Assembly: GCA_016786525.1 (NCBI GenBank)
Contig: JAEUVW010000164.1
Location: 1 to 7,328, forward strand
Direction: 5' to 3'
Origin: Chitinophagaceae bacterium
GTDB lineage: Bacteria > Bacteroidota > Bacteroidia > Chitinophagales > Chitinophagaceae
Length of the DNA: 7,328 nucleotides
Translations under genes and position numbers: made by a program
Shown here: piece after piece, positions 1 to 5,129 of the stretch
Position numbering within the stretch: position 1 is the stretch's first letter
How the letters are laid out: each line of letters starts with the position of its first letter
Notes under the pieces: model-generated
Databases searched by the model: none
Seen by the model: only the letters and a program-made list of their open reading frames with translations
Told to the model about the DNA's origin: nothing

Positions 1-1594
1 AGGAGCTGATGTTCATCGTCAGCAAAGAGGATGCGGTTTCCAGGTCGGTAACAGAAAATACAATACCCTGTGTAGCTGCAGGATCGGTAGGATTGTTGAT
101 CACTCCGCTCAGTATAAAGGGACTTGCAGGAGCAGGAATGCTACCCGCATCGATATAATTGGTTGTAGAGTCGGTATTGAACCGTACTACCGGGAAATTA
201 TTACCGTCGTTGTCTGCAATAGTAATCGTCTTTACACTGTCCACGCCAAGCACGATGCCGGAAGAAGGGCTGCGCAAGGTCAGCACAGCGGTTTCTGTTC
301 CTTCGCCCAGTATGTCATCTTTTACCGTAAAGCTCACCGATGCCGAGCTTGAAGCCGCCGGTATCGTAATGGTGGTACCGGAGAGCGTATAGTCGCCGGA
401 ACTGATGCCTGTGCCGGAAACCAGCACATTCACCGTCTGGGCGGAAGACAATACTGCCGATGAGTGGGCGGTAACAGTGATCACGCTCATCCCTGCCTCA
501 GAAGCCGTATCGGAGCTTACCGTCAGGTTCACCACGGGTGTGCCGGAAGCCACAGGGGCGAAGGTGATGCCTTTATAATGCACATTGGACGTTGCCGCCA
601 CGAGTGTCGTCACTACCGCAGAAGCCAGGGTACCGTTGTCTGTTATTTTGATGATCCTGTTCCCGGCAGATTCGAACGTAGTGGCATACAGTACGGGTAC
701 GCTGCCGGAATAATCGACCACCAGCCCGTAGGCTCCGATGGAGGCCGTACCGGTGCCCAGGGTATAGGCAAGGCTCCAGGTAGAACCACTTTTGGTCCAT
801 TTCTGGATGCCGCCGGTGCTGGCGTTCTTGCTGATGGCTACGTAGCAAATGTCCGAACTGCTGTTGATCGAAAAGTCCTGTGCTTCCAGCGAACCGGTAT
901 TGATCAGCTGGCTGGGGCTTACCGTACCGCTGGTCGGCAGGCCTGTACCCAGCGCAAACACGCCCAGCTGGCTGGAGGTGTTGGTCGGGCCCGCCTTTTG
1001 CGTGGAGTAATATAATTGGCCGTTGAAGATGCGCAGGCCATAGGCTTTGGGCGGTGTAGTACCGGTGCCTAATCCGGCAGGGGTACCCGGGCCGTAATAA
1101 TTGATGCCGTCCACGGAGGCTACGGAAGCGCCGGAAGCCCAGTAGTTCGTACCATCGGATACGGCGCCGCGGATGTCGTTGGCGGAATAAAAAGTATTGC
1201 TGCTGCCTACAACCATATAAAAACCGGATGGCGCTACCGTACCTACTACGCGGCTAACGGAAGAGGCCAAAGTAGCGGTAATATCTGTATAGCTTGCTGC
1301 CGTACCATAGCCCCCCAACAGGAGGTATTTCCCGTCTGTAGACGTAGACAGGAATCCTTCAGAACCACCGAAAATACCGGAAGTCTGTAGGGCACGGGGG
1401 CCTGTGGAGGGAAGCGCCACAGTGCTCACAACCGTACCGCCTGTGGTGATTTCCTGCAGGGTGATGGCGGAAGAAGCTTTGCTTACGGATCCTGATGTCT
1501 GCAACACTACGAGATTGCCGGCGGTAAAGCCCTGGGCAAACAGCGCAGCAGTACCGGCTACGGAGCATAGGGCTGATAGTAATACTTTTTTCAT
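1..1594 (-). CDS. Secreted surface protein with a Calx-beta domain (N-terminal 531 codons, cut by window edge)
   Basis: The ATG at 1592-1594 opens a frame that stays open to the left edge, so the C-terminus is missing. Residues 1-21 form a signal peptide: MKK, a hydrophobic stretch, then ALFAQ as likely cleavage site. Residues about 25-345 are rich in Gly, Ser and Thr, with recurring short beta-type segments such as GKYLLLGGYG and NGQLYYSTQ; this suggests a beta-propeller-like module, but I do not recognise a family. Residues about 352-463 read as a Calx-beta domain: an SEAG segment early, GDYTLSG in the middle, and the characteristic DDILGEGTETAVLTL followed by ITIADNDG. Residues 467 onward start another beta-rich module. 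Proteins of this build in Bacteroidota are usually exported by T9SS and end in a sorting domain, which would lie outside the window. A role in adhesion or carbohydrate binding is possible but not shown. A -7 element lies just upstream. Confidence 0.88.
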   Translation of the reverse strand, partial: MKKVLLSALCSVAGTAALFAQGFTAGNLVVLQTSGSVSKASSAITLQEITTGGTVVSTVALPSTGPRALQTSGIFGGSEGFLSTSTDGKYLLLGGYGTAASYTDITATLASSVSRVVGTVAPSGFYMVVGSSNTFYSANDIRGAVSDGTNYWASGASVASVDGINYYGPGTPAGLGTGTTPPKAYGLRIFNGQLYYSTQKAGPTNTSSQLGVFALGTGLPTSGTVSPSQLINTGSLEAQDFSINSSSDICYVAISKNASTGGIQKWTKSGSTWSLAYTLGTGTASIGAYGLVVDYSGSVPVLYATTFESAGNRIIKITDNGTLASAVVTTLVAATSNVHYKGITFAPVASGTPVVNLTVSSDTASEAGMSVITVTAHSSAVLSSAQTVNVLVSGTGISSGDYTLSGTTITIPAASSSASVSFTVKDDILGEGTETAVLTLRSPSSGIVLGVDSVKTITIADNDGNNFPVVRFNTDSTTNYIDAGSIPAPASPFILSGVINNPTDPAATQGIVFSVTDLETASSLLTMNISS

Positions 1595-1610
1595 TGCCTT
1601 GATTTAAGCA

Positions 1611-1619
1611 GCAAAAGTA
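1611..1619 (-). promoter_or_regulatory. Bacteroidota -7 promoter element for the Calx-beta protein gene
   Basis: On the minus strand this reads TACTTTTGC, a full match to the TAnnTTTG consensus of the Bacteroidota primary sigma factor. It ends 16 nt before the ATG, so the leader would be very short. No clear -33 TTTG is visible at the expected 19-23 nt spacing. The same core plus five following bases recurs in front of the NlpC/P60 gene. Confidence 0.55.
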
Positions 1620-1678
1620 TCAGGGGCCTGTTATCCGATTATTAAGCCTGCATGACGGAATTGTCAACAGAATATAAA

Positions 1679-1688
1679 GGGTATACCC
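1679..1688. repeat. Perfect 10-bp palindrome after the START gene
   Basis: GGGTATACCC lies 3 bp beyond the stop codon of the START-domain gene. Read on the minus strand it is followed by TTTATATT, so it could be a very short terminator stem (3 bp with a TATA loop) or a protein-binding site. It is too short for confident assignment as a terminator. Confidence 0.3.
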
Positions 1689-1691
1689 GCA

Positions 1692-2363
1692 TCAGTTGGT
1701 AATGTAGGGCAAAGCCGCGCGGGCATATGCAGGCTTTGTGATCTGCGTTTTCAGCTTCCGGAAGGTCTCGGTCGGCCCTTTGGTTGCAAAAAGATTCACC
1801 AGCCAGGTAGGGATGGATCCGCCGGGGTCTACCAGCAAGGTATATTCGATGTTTACCGAATGATCGGCGGCCGGGCTCAGCACCCACTTGCCGCTGGAAT
1901 GCTGCACACGGATGATGTCTTCTTTTTCCGGTACATAGCCCGGTACCGTAGGGCCGTTGATGATGACAGTCCGGGTGACGGGATCCTGGCTGACCATCAG
2001 GTGTGAAATAAAATCGCGGTTGGTGAGCGGCCAGGGCATTTCCACTTCGGAATAGTAGTACAACTCGGAGGCACTGACCCTTTTCAGCAAGGTACTCGAC
2101 CGGGTGGCATACACCCAGTCTGTGCCCGCATTTACATCCATCACCAGCGCCACCATCTGCGATAGTGTGGCCTGTACGGCACATTGCACTTTTATTTCCT
2201 TCAGGCCCGATGCGGATTCTGTTCTTGTGAAGACCTTGATGCCCTCTTTATTGCTTCTCAGCGACCAATCTTTTTGCGCCTGCACCGAAAGGCAGCACAG
2301 GCAGCTGATCCCGGCTGTCAACAGGGCTTTACGTGCCGCAATTCTAAACGTACAAAAGTCCAT
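1692..2363 (-). CDS. Secreted START-domain (lipid-binding fold) protein
   Basis: The product has 223 aa. Residues 1-30 look like a signal peptide: basic residues at 7, 11 and 12, a Cys/Leu-rich core, and SVQAQ before the mature KDW, so the protein is probably periplasmic. Residues about 32-215 match the START/SRPBCC helix-grip fold of bacterial START proteins: a Trp-Ser-Leu opening, KEGIKVFTR, then the conserved MPWPLTNRDF motif at 109-118, and a C-terminal amphipathic helix around 187-208. The family binds hydrophobic ligands such as lipids in a deep cavity; the ligand here is unknown. The ATG at 2361-2363 is the only Met start before the signal peptide. The frame continues open upstream, but no better start or clear TAnnTTTG element is seen there. 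The gene follows the region-2 sigma gene in the same direction with a gap of 93 bp, so cotranscription is possible. Confidence 0.88.
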   Translation of the reverse strand: MDFCTFRIAARKALLTAGISCLCCLSVQAQKDWSLRSNKEGIKVFTRTESASGLKEIKVQCAVQATLSQMVALVMDVNAGTDWVYATRSSTLLKRVSASELYYYSEVEMPWPLTNRDFISHLMVSQDPVTRTVIINGPTVPGYVPEKEDIIRVQHSSGKWVLSPAADHSVNIEYTLLVDPGGSIPTWLVNLFATKGPTETFRKLKTQITKPAYARAALPYITN

Positions 2364-2456
2364 ATACTTATACTGTGAAATAATACGGAAGTTAAGGCTT
2401 TCCGCCGGTATTGCGCTTACCGCTGCGGCAGAAGCACGGCGCTGCAGGAAAAGAAT

Positions 2457-2765
2457 TCAGGCACCCGGGGCAAGACGGGCTGCAAGGTCAACAGATGATC
2501 CCGTATGTTGTTGCAGCACCGTACAACATTGCCTGATCAGCCACATAAAGATATTGTCCCGCTCCTGCTCATATTGACCGAACTGCTGCCAGGCCTGTAC
2601 AAAGGTTTGCTGCAACAGCTCATCGGCCACAGAGCGGTCCCCTACTTCCCTGCAGATAATACCGTACAAGGCCCCGGCATAACGGTCGTAAAGTCCGTGG
2701 AAAGGCTTTTCGTCTTTCCTGATGAGTTGTTGCAACTGCTGGGTACTGTAAAGGTCTGGTGACAT
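2457..2765 (-). CDS. Sigma-70-like protein with region 2 only (ECF type, no region 4)
   Basis: From the ATG at 2763-2765 the product is 102 aa. Residues about 22-80 match ECF sigma factor region 2: FHGLYDRYAGALYGII, then REVGDRSVADELLQQTF, which is the conserved core-binding helix (DRSVADELLQQTF resembles the usual D...AEDLLQEVF), then AWQQFGQYEQERDNIFMWL. The segment that normally forms region 2.4 and contacts the -10 box (AxNxxxD-like) is replaced by RQCCTVLQQH. The stop follows about 15 residues later; only 93 bp separate it from the START gene, and no frame in that gap encodes a region 4 helix-turn-helix. Full ECF sigmas are about 160-200 aa. It may therefore bind core polymerase without directing promoter choice, act with a partner, or be a truncated remnant. 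A TTG start at 2780 would add five residues but seems less likely. Confidence 0.75.
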   Translation of the reverse strand: MSPDLYSTQQLQQLIRKDEKPFHGLYDRYAGALYGIICREVGDRSVADELLQQTFVQAWQQFGQYEQERDNIFMWLIRQCCTVLQQHTGSSVDLAARLAPGA

Positions 2766-2794
2766 AGCCCTGTTCGACAAGATAAATTCCGCGA

Positions 2795-2802
2795 CAAAGG
2801 TG
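2795..2802 (-). promoter_or_regulatory. Possible -7 element for the region-2 sigma gene
   Basis: Minus-strand CACCTTTG matches TAnnTTTG at all fixed positions except the first. It lies 29 nt upstream of the ATG at 2765. The nearest TTG is too far away for a -33 box. The site fits use of the ATG as start. Confidence 0.3.
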
Positions 2803-2911
2803 CTCCCCGGAGCCTTAGCATGCTTTACATCAATCAGCGGTAAGCATTATATAATTTCCAGCCGCGGTCAAAAGCGTGAGCGTTATAAGCCCTGAGTACT
2901 TACCTTTAAGT

Positions 2912-3100
2912 ATGGAGCAGCAGATCATAGAATCAATGGATATCAGCCGCTATTCGAAAGAAGAGCTGGAAGAAGACGTGCGCCCTTTCCTGGAAAGCGG
3001 ATGGCATCTTCTTTCCGGTATCGACGAGTCGGTACTGACCAATGAAAAGGGCAATTCGGTCATTATCTACACCCGTACCCTGGTGCGATACCCATCGTAA
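2912..3100 (+). CDS. Small acidic hypothetical protein, 62 aa
   Basis: I do not recognise this protein. From the ATG at 2912 it has 62 residues: a first part rich in Glu and Asp with a likely helix (SKEELEEDVRPFLES, about residues 15-29), followed by GWHLLSGIDESVL and a predicted beta hairpin ending in a conserved-looking VIIYTRTLVRYP. There is no signal peptide or membrane segment, so it would be cytosolic. A GTG at 2876 in the same frame would add 12 residues, but TACCTTTA (a one-off -7 match at 2901-2908) lies just before the ATG and I prefer the ATG. It is divergent from the region-2 sigma gene, with 146 bp between the two starts. Codon pattern and a coherent acidic protein support a real gene, but it could be spurious. 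Confidence 0.5.
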   Translation: MEQQIIESMDISRYSKEELEEDVRPFLESGWHLLSGIDESVLTNEKGNSVIIYTRTLVRYPS

Positions 3101-3179
3101 TACCTGCACGGCCAAACGCTGCACAGGCAAGCCCTAAAGCAGGCAGAAGAGTCTTTACTGACGATAAGCAGAAGGATGC

Positions 3180-3200
3180 TACAGGATCAGGTACCCTGTA
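3180..3200. repeat. Inverted repeat downstream of the 62-aa ORF
   Basis: TACAGG (3180-3185) pairs with CCTGTA (3195-3200) around a 9-nt loop. It lies 80 nt after the stop of the plus-strand ORF. No T-run follows, so a terminator role is weak. Confidence 0.25.
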
Positions 3201-3211
3201 CTTTGCCCACA

Positions 3212-3228
3212 GCAGCCATCAGGGCTGC
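3212..3228. terminator. GC-rich hairpin between convergent small ORFs
   Basis: GCAGCC (3212-3217) pairs perfectly with GGCTGC (3223-3228) around the loop ATCAG. It sits 1 bp beyond the stop codon of the 67-aa minus-strand ORF, between two convergent genes, where a terminator is expected. No U-tract follows on either strand, so it would be an atypical terminator or an RNA 3'-end stabiliser. Confidence 0.35.
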
Positions 3229-3229
3229 A

Positions 3230-3433
3230 TCAGGCACTTTTCGGCATCATTACCTTATCAAAAATGGCCCTGATATCCTGGTGGTCATCCGGTATCAGCA
3301 AGGCTATCCTTTTCAGGTTATAAGCACTTTCTTCCCGGAGCAATAACAGGAATGCCGTCTTCCCCAGATCCCGGTACATGGCAACTATCGGCAACTCCAA
3401 CTGCGCGTATTTTCCCAATTCCTCTAAAAACAT
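3230..3433 (-). CDS. Small hypothetical protein, 67 aa
   Basis: I do not recognise this protein. The ATG at 3431-3433 gives 67 residues, with no signal peptide. The middle (about residues 25-50) alternates hydrophobic and charged positions: KTAFLLLLREESAYNLKRIA, then LLIPDDHQDIRAIFDKV. This suggests a small alpha/beta or helical cytosolic protein. A hairpin lies right behind the stop, and a plausible promoter (TTG 3504-3506, 19-nt spacer, TTATTTTG 3477-3484) lies upstream, giving a leader of roughly 40 nt. Both support expression, but neither element is perfect. The gene converges on the 62-aa plus-strand ORF. Confidence 0.5.
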   Translation of the reverse strand: MFLEELGKYAQLELPIVAMYRDLGKTAFLLLLREESAYNLKRIALLIPDDHQDIRAIFDKVMMPKSA

Positions 3434-3476
3434 TGTAACAGTGATGATATACGGTTATAATACAAATACTGTACCA

Positions 3477-3506
3477 CAAAATAACTGCTTATCTTAAATG
3501 CGCCAA
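3477..3506 (-). promoter_or_regulatory. Possible promoter of the 67-aa ORF
   Basis: On the minus strand, TTG at 3504-3506 is followed after 19 nt by TTATTTTG at 3477-3484, which differs from the -7 consensus TAnnTTTG at one position. Spacing fits the Bacteroidota pattern. The predicted start lies near 3471, about 40 nt before the ATG. Confidence 0.35.
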
Positions 3507-3631
3507 TCGCGTACAACGCATGCTGCAAAAATGAAATTTGCACCAAAGTATCACCAACTGAAAATGAATCAATTACCCTGAAAACTCCTGAAAGTTACGA
3601 TGCAGAACGATAGCTGCACCGAAGCCCGCTA

Positions 3632-3669
3632 CCGGTTTTTCCCCCTGGCCTAAGGAGGGAAAAACCCGG
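3632..3669. terminator. Long stem-loop between the DoxX gene and the 67-aa ORF
   Basis: CCGGTTTTTCCC (3632-3643) pairs with GGGAAAAACCCGG (3657-3669), with one extra C in the right arm. The loop can also pair, CCT (3644-3646) with AGG (3653-3655), leaving a six-base loop GGCCTA. The stem is about 15 bp and contains runs of five T and five A. It lies 50 nt past the stop codon of the DoxX gene and may end that transcript. The lack of a U-tract directly after the stem is a weakness. Confidence 0.45.
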
Positions 3670-3698
3670 AAAAAAGAGCCTGCAGGAAAACTTTTTAT

Positions 3699-3715
3699 CC
3701 AGACCGGTTTTCTGG
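3699..3715. repeat. Short inverted repeat directly after the DoxX stop
   Basis: CCAGA (3699-3703) and TCTGG (3711-3715) flank CCGGTTT. The motif starts 3 bp after the DoxX stop codon. Its loop repeats the CCGGTTTT sequence of the larger stem-loop at 3632. It may be part of the same 3' structure; on its own it is too short to be a terminator. Confidence 0.2.
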
Positions 3716-3718
3716 TGT

Positions 3719-4096
3719 TTACCGAAGCATCGGCGCGTATTTGTGCCTGTTTTCTGCGATCACCCAAAGGTTAATGAGCATCAGCACAACGGCGATCGGC
3801 AGGCCGGAGGGCGCATTCACTATGTTGGTCAGCAAAATGCCTACCATCACCGGGAGAATGACCAGCGCACCCAGGGCTCTTGTTTTGGCCGGGATAAACA
3901 GGATGCCGCCGATGATCTCTACCAGGCCTACCAGGGGCATCAGCCAGCTGATGGTCATAAAGGCGCCCATGACTTTCATCAGGCTTTCCGGCATGTCTTT
4001 CGGCACGGGCATGTAATTGAGGAACTTGTTGAGGCCGGCATTGATAAACATCAGGCCAAACAGCAGGCTTACGATAAATAGTACTTTCGATTTCAT
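3719..4096 (-). CDS. DoxX-like family inner-membrane protein
   Basis: The product has 125 aa and about four transmembrane helices: roughly residues 5-23, 42-68 (possibly broken at the WLMP motif), 72-93 and 99-115. The first helix runs into FINAGLNKFLNY, the typical DoxX pattern of a helix followed by GxxKF. VGLVEIIGGILF at 57-68 corresponds to the conserved second-helix GxxEhhgGhhL motif. The C-terminus ENRHKYAPMLR is polar. DoxX-like proteins are small quinone-associated or otherwise uncharacterised membrane proteins, often placed next to ArsR-type regulators; the reaction here cannot be read from sequence. It follows the ArsR gene in the same direction with a 112-bp gap holding a palindrome and a near-consensus -7 box, so it may be served both by the ArsR promoter and by its own. 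Confidence 0.88.
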   Translation of the reverse strand: MKSKVLFIVSLLFGLMFINAGLNKFLNYMPVPKDMPESLMKVMGAFMTISWLMPLVGLVEIIGGILFIPAKTRALGALVILPVMVGILLTNIVNAPSGLPIAVVLMLINLWVIAENRHKYAPMLR

Positions 4097-4111
4097 TGTT
4101 TATTGTTTTTT

Positions 4112-4119
4112 TAAAGGTA
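4112..4119 (-). promoter_or_regulatory. Possible -7 element of the DoxX gene
   Basis: Minus-strand TACCTTTA differs from TAnnTTTG only in the last base. It ends 15 nt before the DoxX ATG. No convincing -33 box is found at the normal distance, so any internal promoter here would be weak or activator-dependent. Confidence 0.3.
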
Positions 4120-4125
4120 TTCAAA

Positions 4126-4135
4126 ATTGTACAAT
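4126..4135. promoter_or_regulatory. Palindrome ATTGTACAAT upstream of DoxX (possible operator)
   Basis: A perfect 10-bp palindrome lies 6 bp upstream of the candidate -7 box of the DoxX gene, in an AT-rich stretch between the ArsR and DoxX genes. Its position would suit a dimeric regulator. Its sequence differs from the palindrome at the ArsR promoter (AACCAATTGGTT), so the two are probably not read by the same protein. Confidence 0.3.
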
Positions 4136-4208
4136 ATTTTCAGTGCGGCAGCTCCCCTTTCTTTCCCCTGACCATTTCCCTGGCAGCAAGCGCCGCCAGC
4201 TCCGGCTT

Positions 4209-4535
4209 TCAGGCCTGCTTTTGATCGCTTTTGATCCGGGCCAGTACGTCATCCAGCTGGTTAAAGCGGCTTTCCCAGAGCTTTTTAAACTGCTCCAGCC
4301 ATTTGTCAATCTCCTGCATTTTATCGATTTCGAGCCGGTAATAAATTTCCCGCCCCTGGTTTTCCGCCCGGACCAGTTCACATTCAGATAAGATCTTCAG
4401 GTGTTTGGATACAGCCTGCCTCGTTGTCTCAAAATGGCTGGCCAGTGCGTTGGGCGTCATCGCCTGCACGGCAATCAGCATAATGATCGCTCTCCTTGTC
4501 GGATCGGCTATCGCCTGGAACACATCTCTTCTCAT
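4209..4535 (-). CDS. ArsR-type winged-helix repressor (non-metal, SdpR-like group)
   Basis: The product has 108 aa. It opens with VFQAIADPTRRAIIMLI (residues 5-21), the hallmark start of this ArsR subgroup. The recognition helix-turn-helix is MTPNALASHFETTRQAVSKHLKILSE at 26-51, followed by the beta wing ELVRAENQGREIYYRLE at 53-69 and a long C-terminal dimerisation helix (72-105). The metal-binding ELCVCDL motif of classical ArsR/SmtB proteins is absent; the only Cys is residue 52. A metal sensor is thus unlikely, and the SdpR-like or AHSA1-linked group fits better. The start ATG (4533-4535) is supported by a strong promoter 28 nt upstream. A palindrome on the start site suggests autorepression. 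DoxX lies downstream in the same direction. In the same frame after the TGA, 22 further sense codons follow before a second stop. Confidence 0.93.
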   Translation of the reverse strand: MRRDVFQAIADPTRRAIIMLIAVQAMTPNALASHFETTRQAVSKHLKILSECELVRAENQGREIYYRLEIDKMQEIDKWLEQFKKLWESRFNQLDDVLARIKSDQKQA

Positions 4536-4550
4536 CTTGTTTATTTAAGA

Positions 4551-4562
4551 AACCAATTGGTT
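4551..4562. promoter_or_regulatory. Operator candidate AACCAATTGGTT at the ArsR promoter
   Basis: This perfect 12-bp palindrome begins directly after the -7 element of the ArsR gene and covers the expected transcription start. A dimeric winged-helix repressor binding here would block initiation, so negative autoregulation by the adjacent ArsR protein is the simplest reading. Binding is inferred from position and symmetry only. Confidence 0.6.
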
Positions 4563-4595
4563 GCAAATTTAAATGCAATCTTTCGCCCGGTCAAA
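4563..4595 (-). promoter_or_regulatory. Consensus Bacteroidota promoter of the ArsR-DoxX unit
   Basis: On the minus strand, TTTG (4592-4595) is followed by a 20-nt spacer and TAAATTTGC (4563-4571). Both boxes match the -33 TTTG and -7 TAnnTTTG consensus with the preferred spacing. The predicted start lies around 4556-4560, about 20-25 nt before the ATG. This is the strongest promoter in the window. Confidence 0.75.
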
Positions 4596-4638
4596 TTTTT
4601 TTTCGAAAGTGTATTGCGACCGGCCCCATGCATCCTGA

Positions 4639-5114
4639 TCAGCACATGACAGACACAGGTATCAGCAATACCTGCAGAGCTGCGGCAGCAATCAGCCGGA
4701 CGCCCTGATACGGGCCGATGTCAACCGTACAATACAGACTCATGAATATACTATCGGCAGGATCAATTATATCCCCTGCAGCCGATACTTTATCTGCGAC
4801 GGTGCGCCTGTACTACCGGATGTTCTGGAACCCTGCCCTGCCGCTTATACCCGGGTACCGGCGAAGCATCGCCCTACCTTCTTGTACGGCAGGCAGGTGT
4901 ACAGCGGGTGCCGGTACAAGCAGAGGCCATGCCTGTTCAGGGATACTATTACAGGAACAGAGCTGAAAGCAGATATTGGGATCAGGAAGTGTGCACCGGC
5001 AAAAAGCTCCTGCTCAAAGCCGGTATTCATGATGCTGTCTGTCAGTGGTTTACCGGTGCAGCGACGCAGGAGATCGAAGTGCAGGAAAGTGGCACCTACG
5101 GCTGCACATCATGA
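4639..5114 (+). pseudogene. Decayed surface-protein gene with two Ig/PKD-like repeats, frameshifted
   Basis: No intact gene fills 4600-5130, but the plus strand shows recognisable protein pieces in two frames. The frame open from 4639 gives FICDGAPVLPDVLEPCPAAY up to about 4851. The next frame continues the same repeat as GTGEASPYLLVRQAGV (4854-4901), runs on, and then shows a second copy: CTGKKLLLKAGIHDA, then QWFTGAATQEIEVQESGTYG (4992-5102), before a TGA at 5112-5114. Both copies follow the pattern CxGxxxxL...TGxA(S/T)xxxxVxxxG, common in the Ig/PKD-like repeats of Bacteroidota surface and gliding-associated proteins (typically C.G..LTLDAG, then W.TG.TTQTI.V...GTY). A one-base-scale indel near 4846-4856 best explains the frame switch. 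There is no convincing start, promoter or sorting domain. It looks like a relic; a sequencing error is less likely given the degraded residues. Confidence 0.55.
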
Positions 5115-5129
5115 AGGGGCCAGCCGCAG

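Larger units (their letters stand above)
3434..3718. other. Non-coding gap between the 67-aa ORF and DoxX
   Basis: I see no credible gene here. It holds the possible promoter of the 67-aa ORF, a large stem-loop and a small inverted repeat near the DoxX end. A 16-codon ATG frame near 3532 and a minus-strand frame covering 3573-3767 look like chance: the latter runs through the stem-loop and into the DoxX gene and has no family signature. Confidence 0.5.

Noticed and set aside
464..1015. Plus-strand open frame of 183 codons
   Set aside because: It lies antisense to the Calx-beta protein gene, has no domain or start signal, and its Cys/His/Arg-rich composition is typical of a shadow frame.
1..1594. 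Frequent GTACCG/GGTAC words suggesting a repeat array
   Set aside because: They come from Gly-Thr and Gly-Thr-Val codons in a Gly/Thr-rich protein, with irregular spacing and no conserved unit; not a CRISPR or tandem repeat.
1642..2184. Minus-strand open frame of 180 codons overlapping the START gene
   Set aside because: It is a shifted frame of the START-domain gene, whose own frame has a signal peptide and the PWPLTNRDF motif.
2876..2911. GTG start adding 12 residues to the 62-aa ORF
   Set aside because: The ATG at 2912 is a stronger start codon, and a near -7 box lies between the two.
3573..3767. Minus-strand frame of 64 codons overlapping the DoxX 3' end
   Set aside because: It overlaps the DoxX end in another frame, passes through the stem-loop and shows no family features.
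3743..4081. Plus-strand frames opposite DoxX
   Set aside because: They are antisense to a clear DoxX-like membrane protein and rich in His/Gln, as expected for reverse frames.
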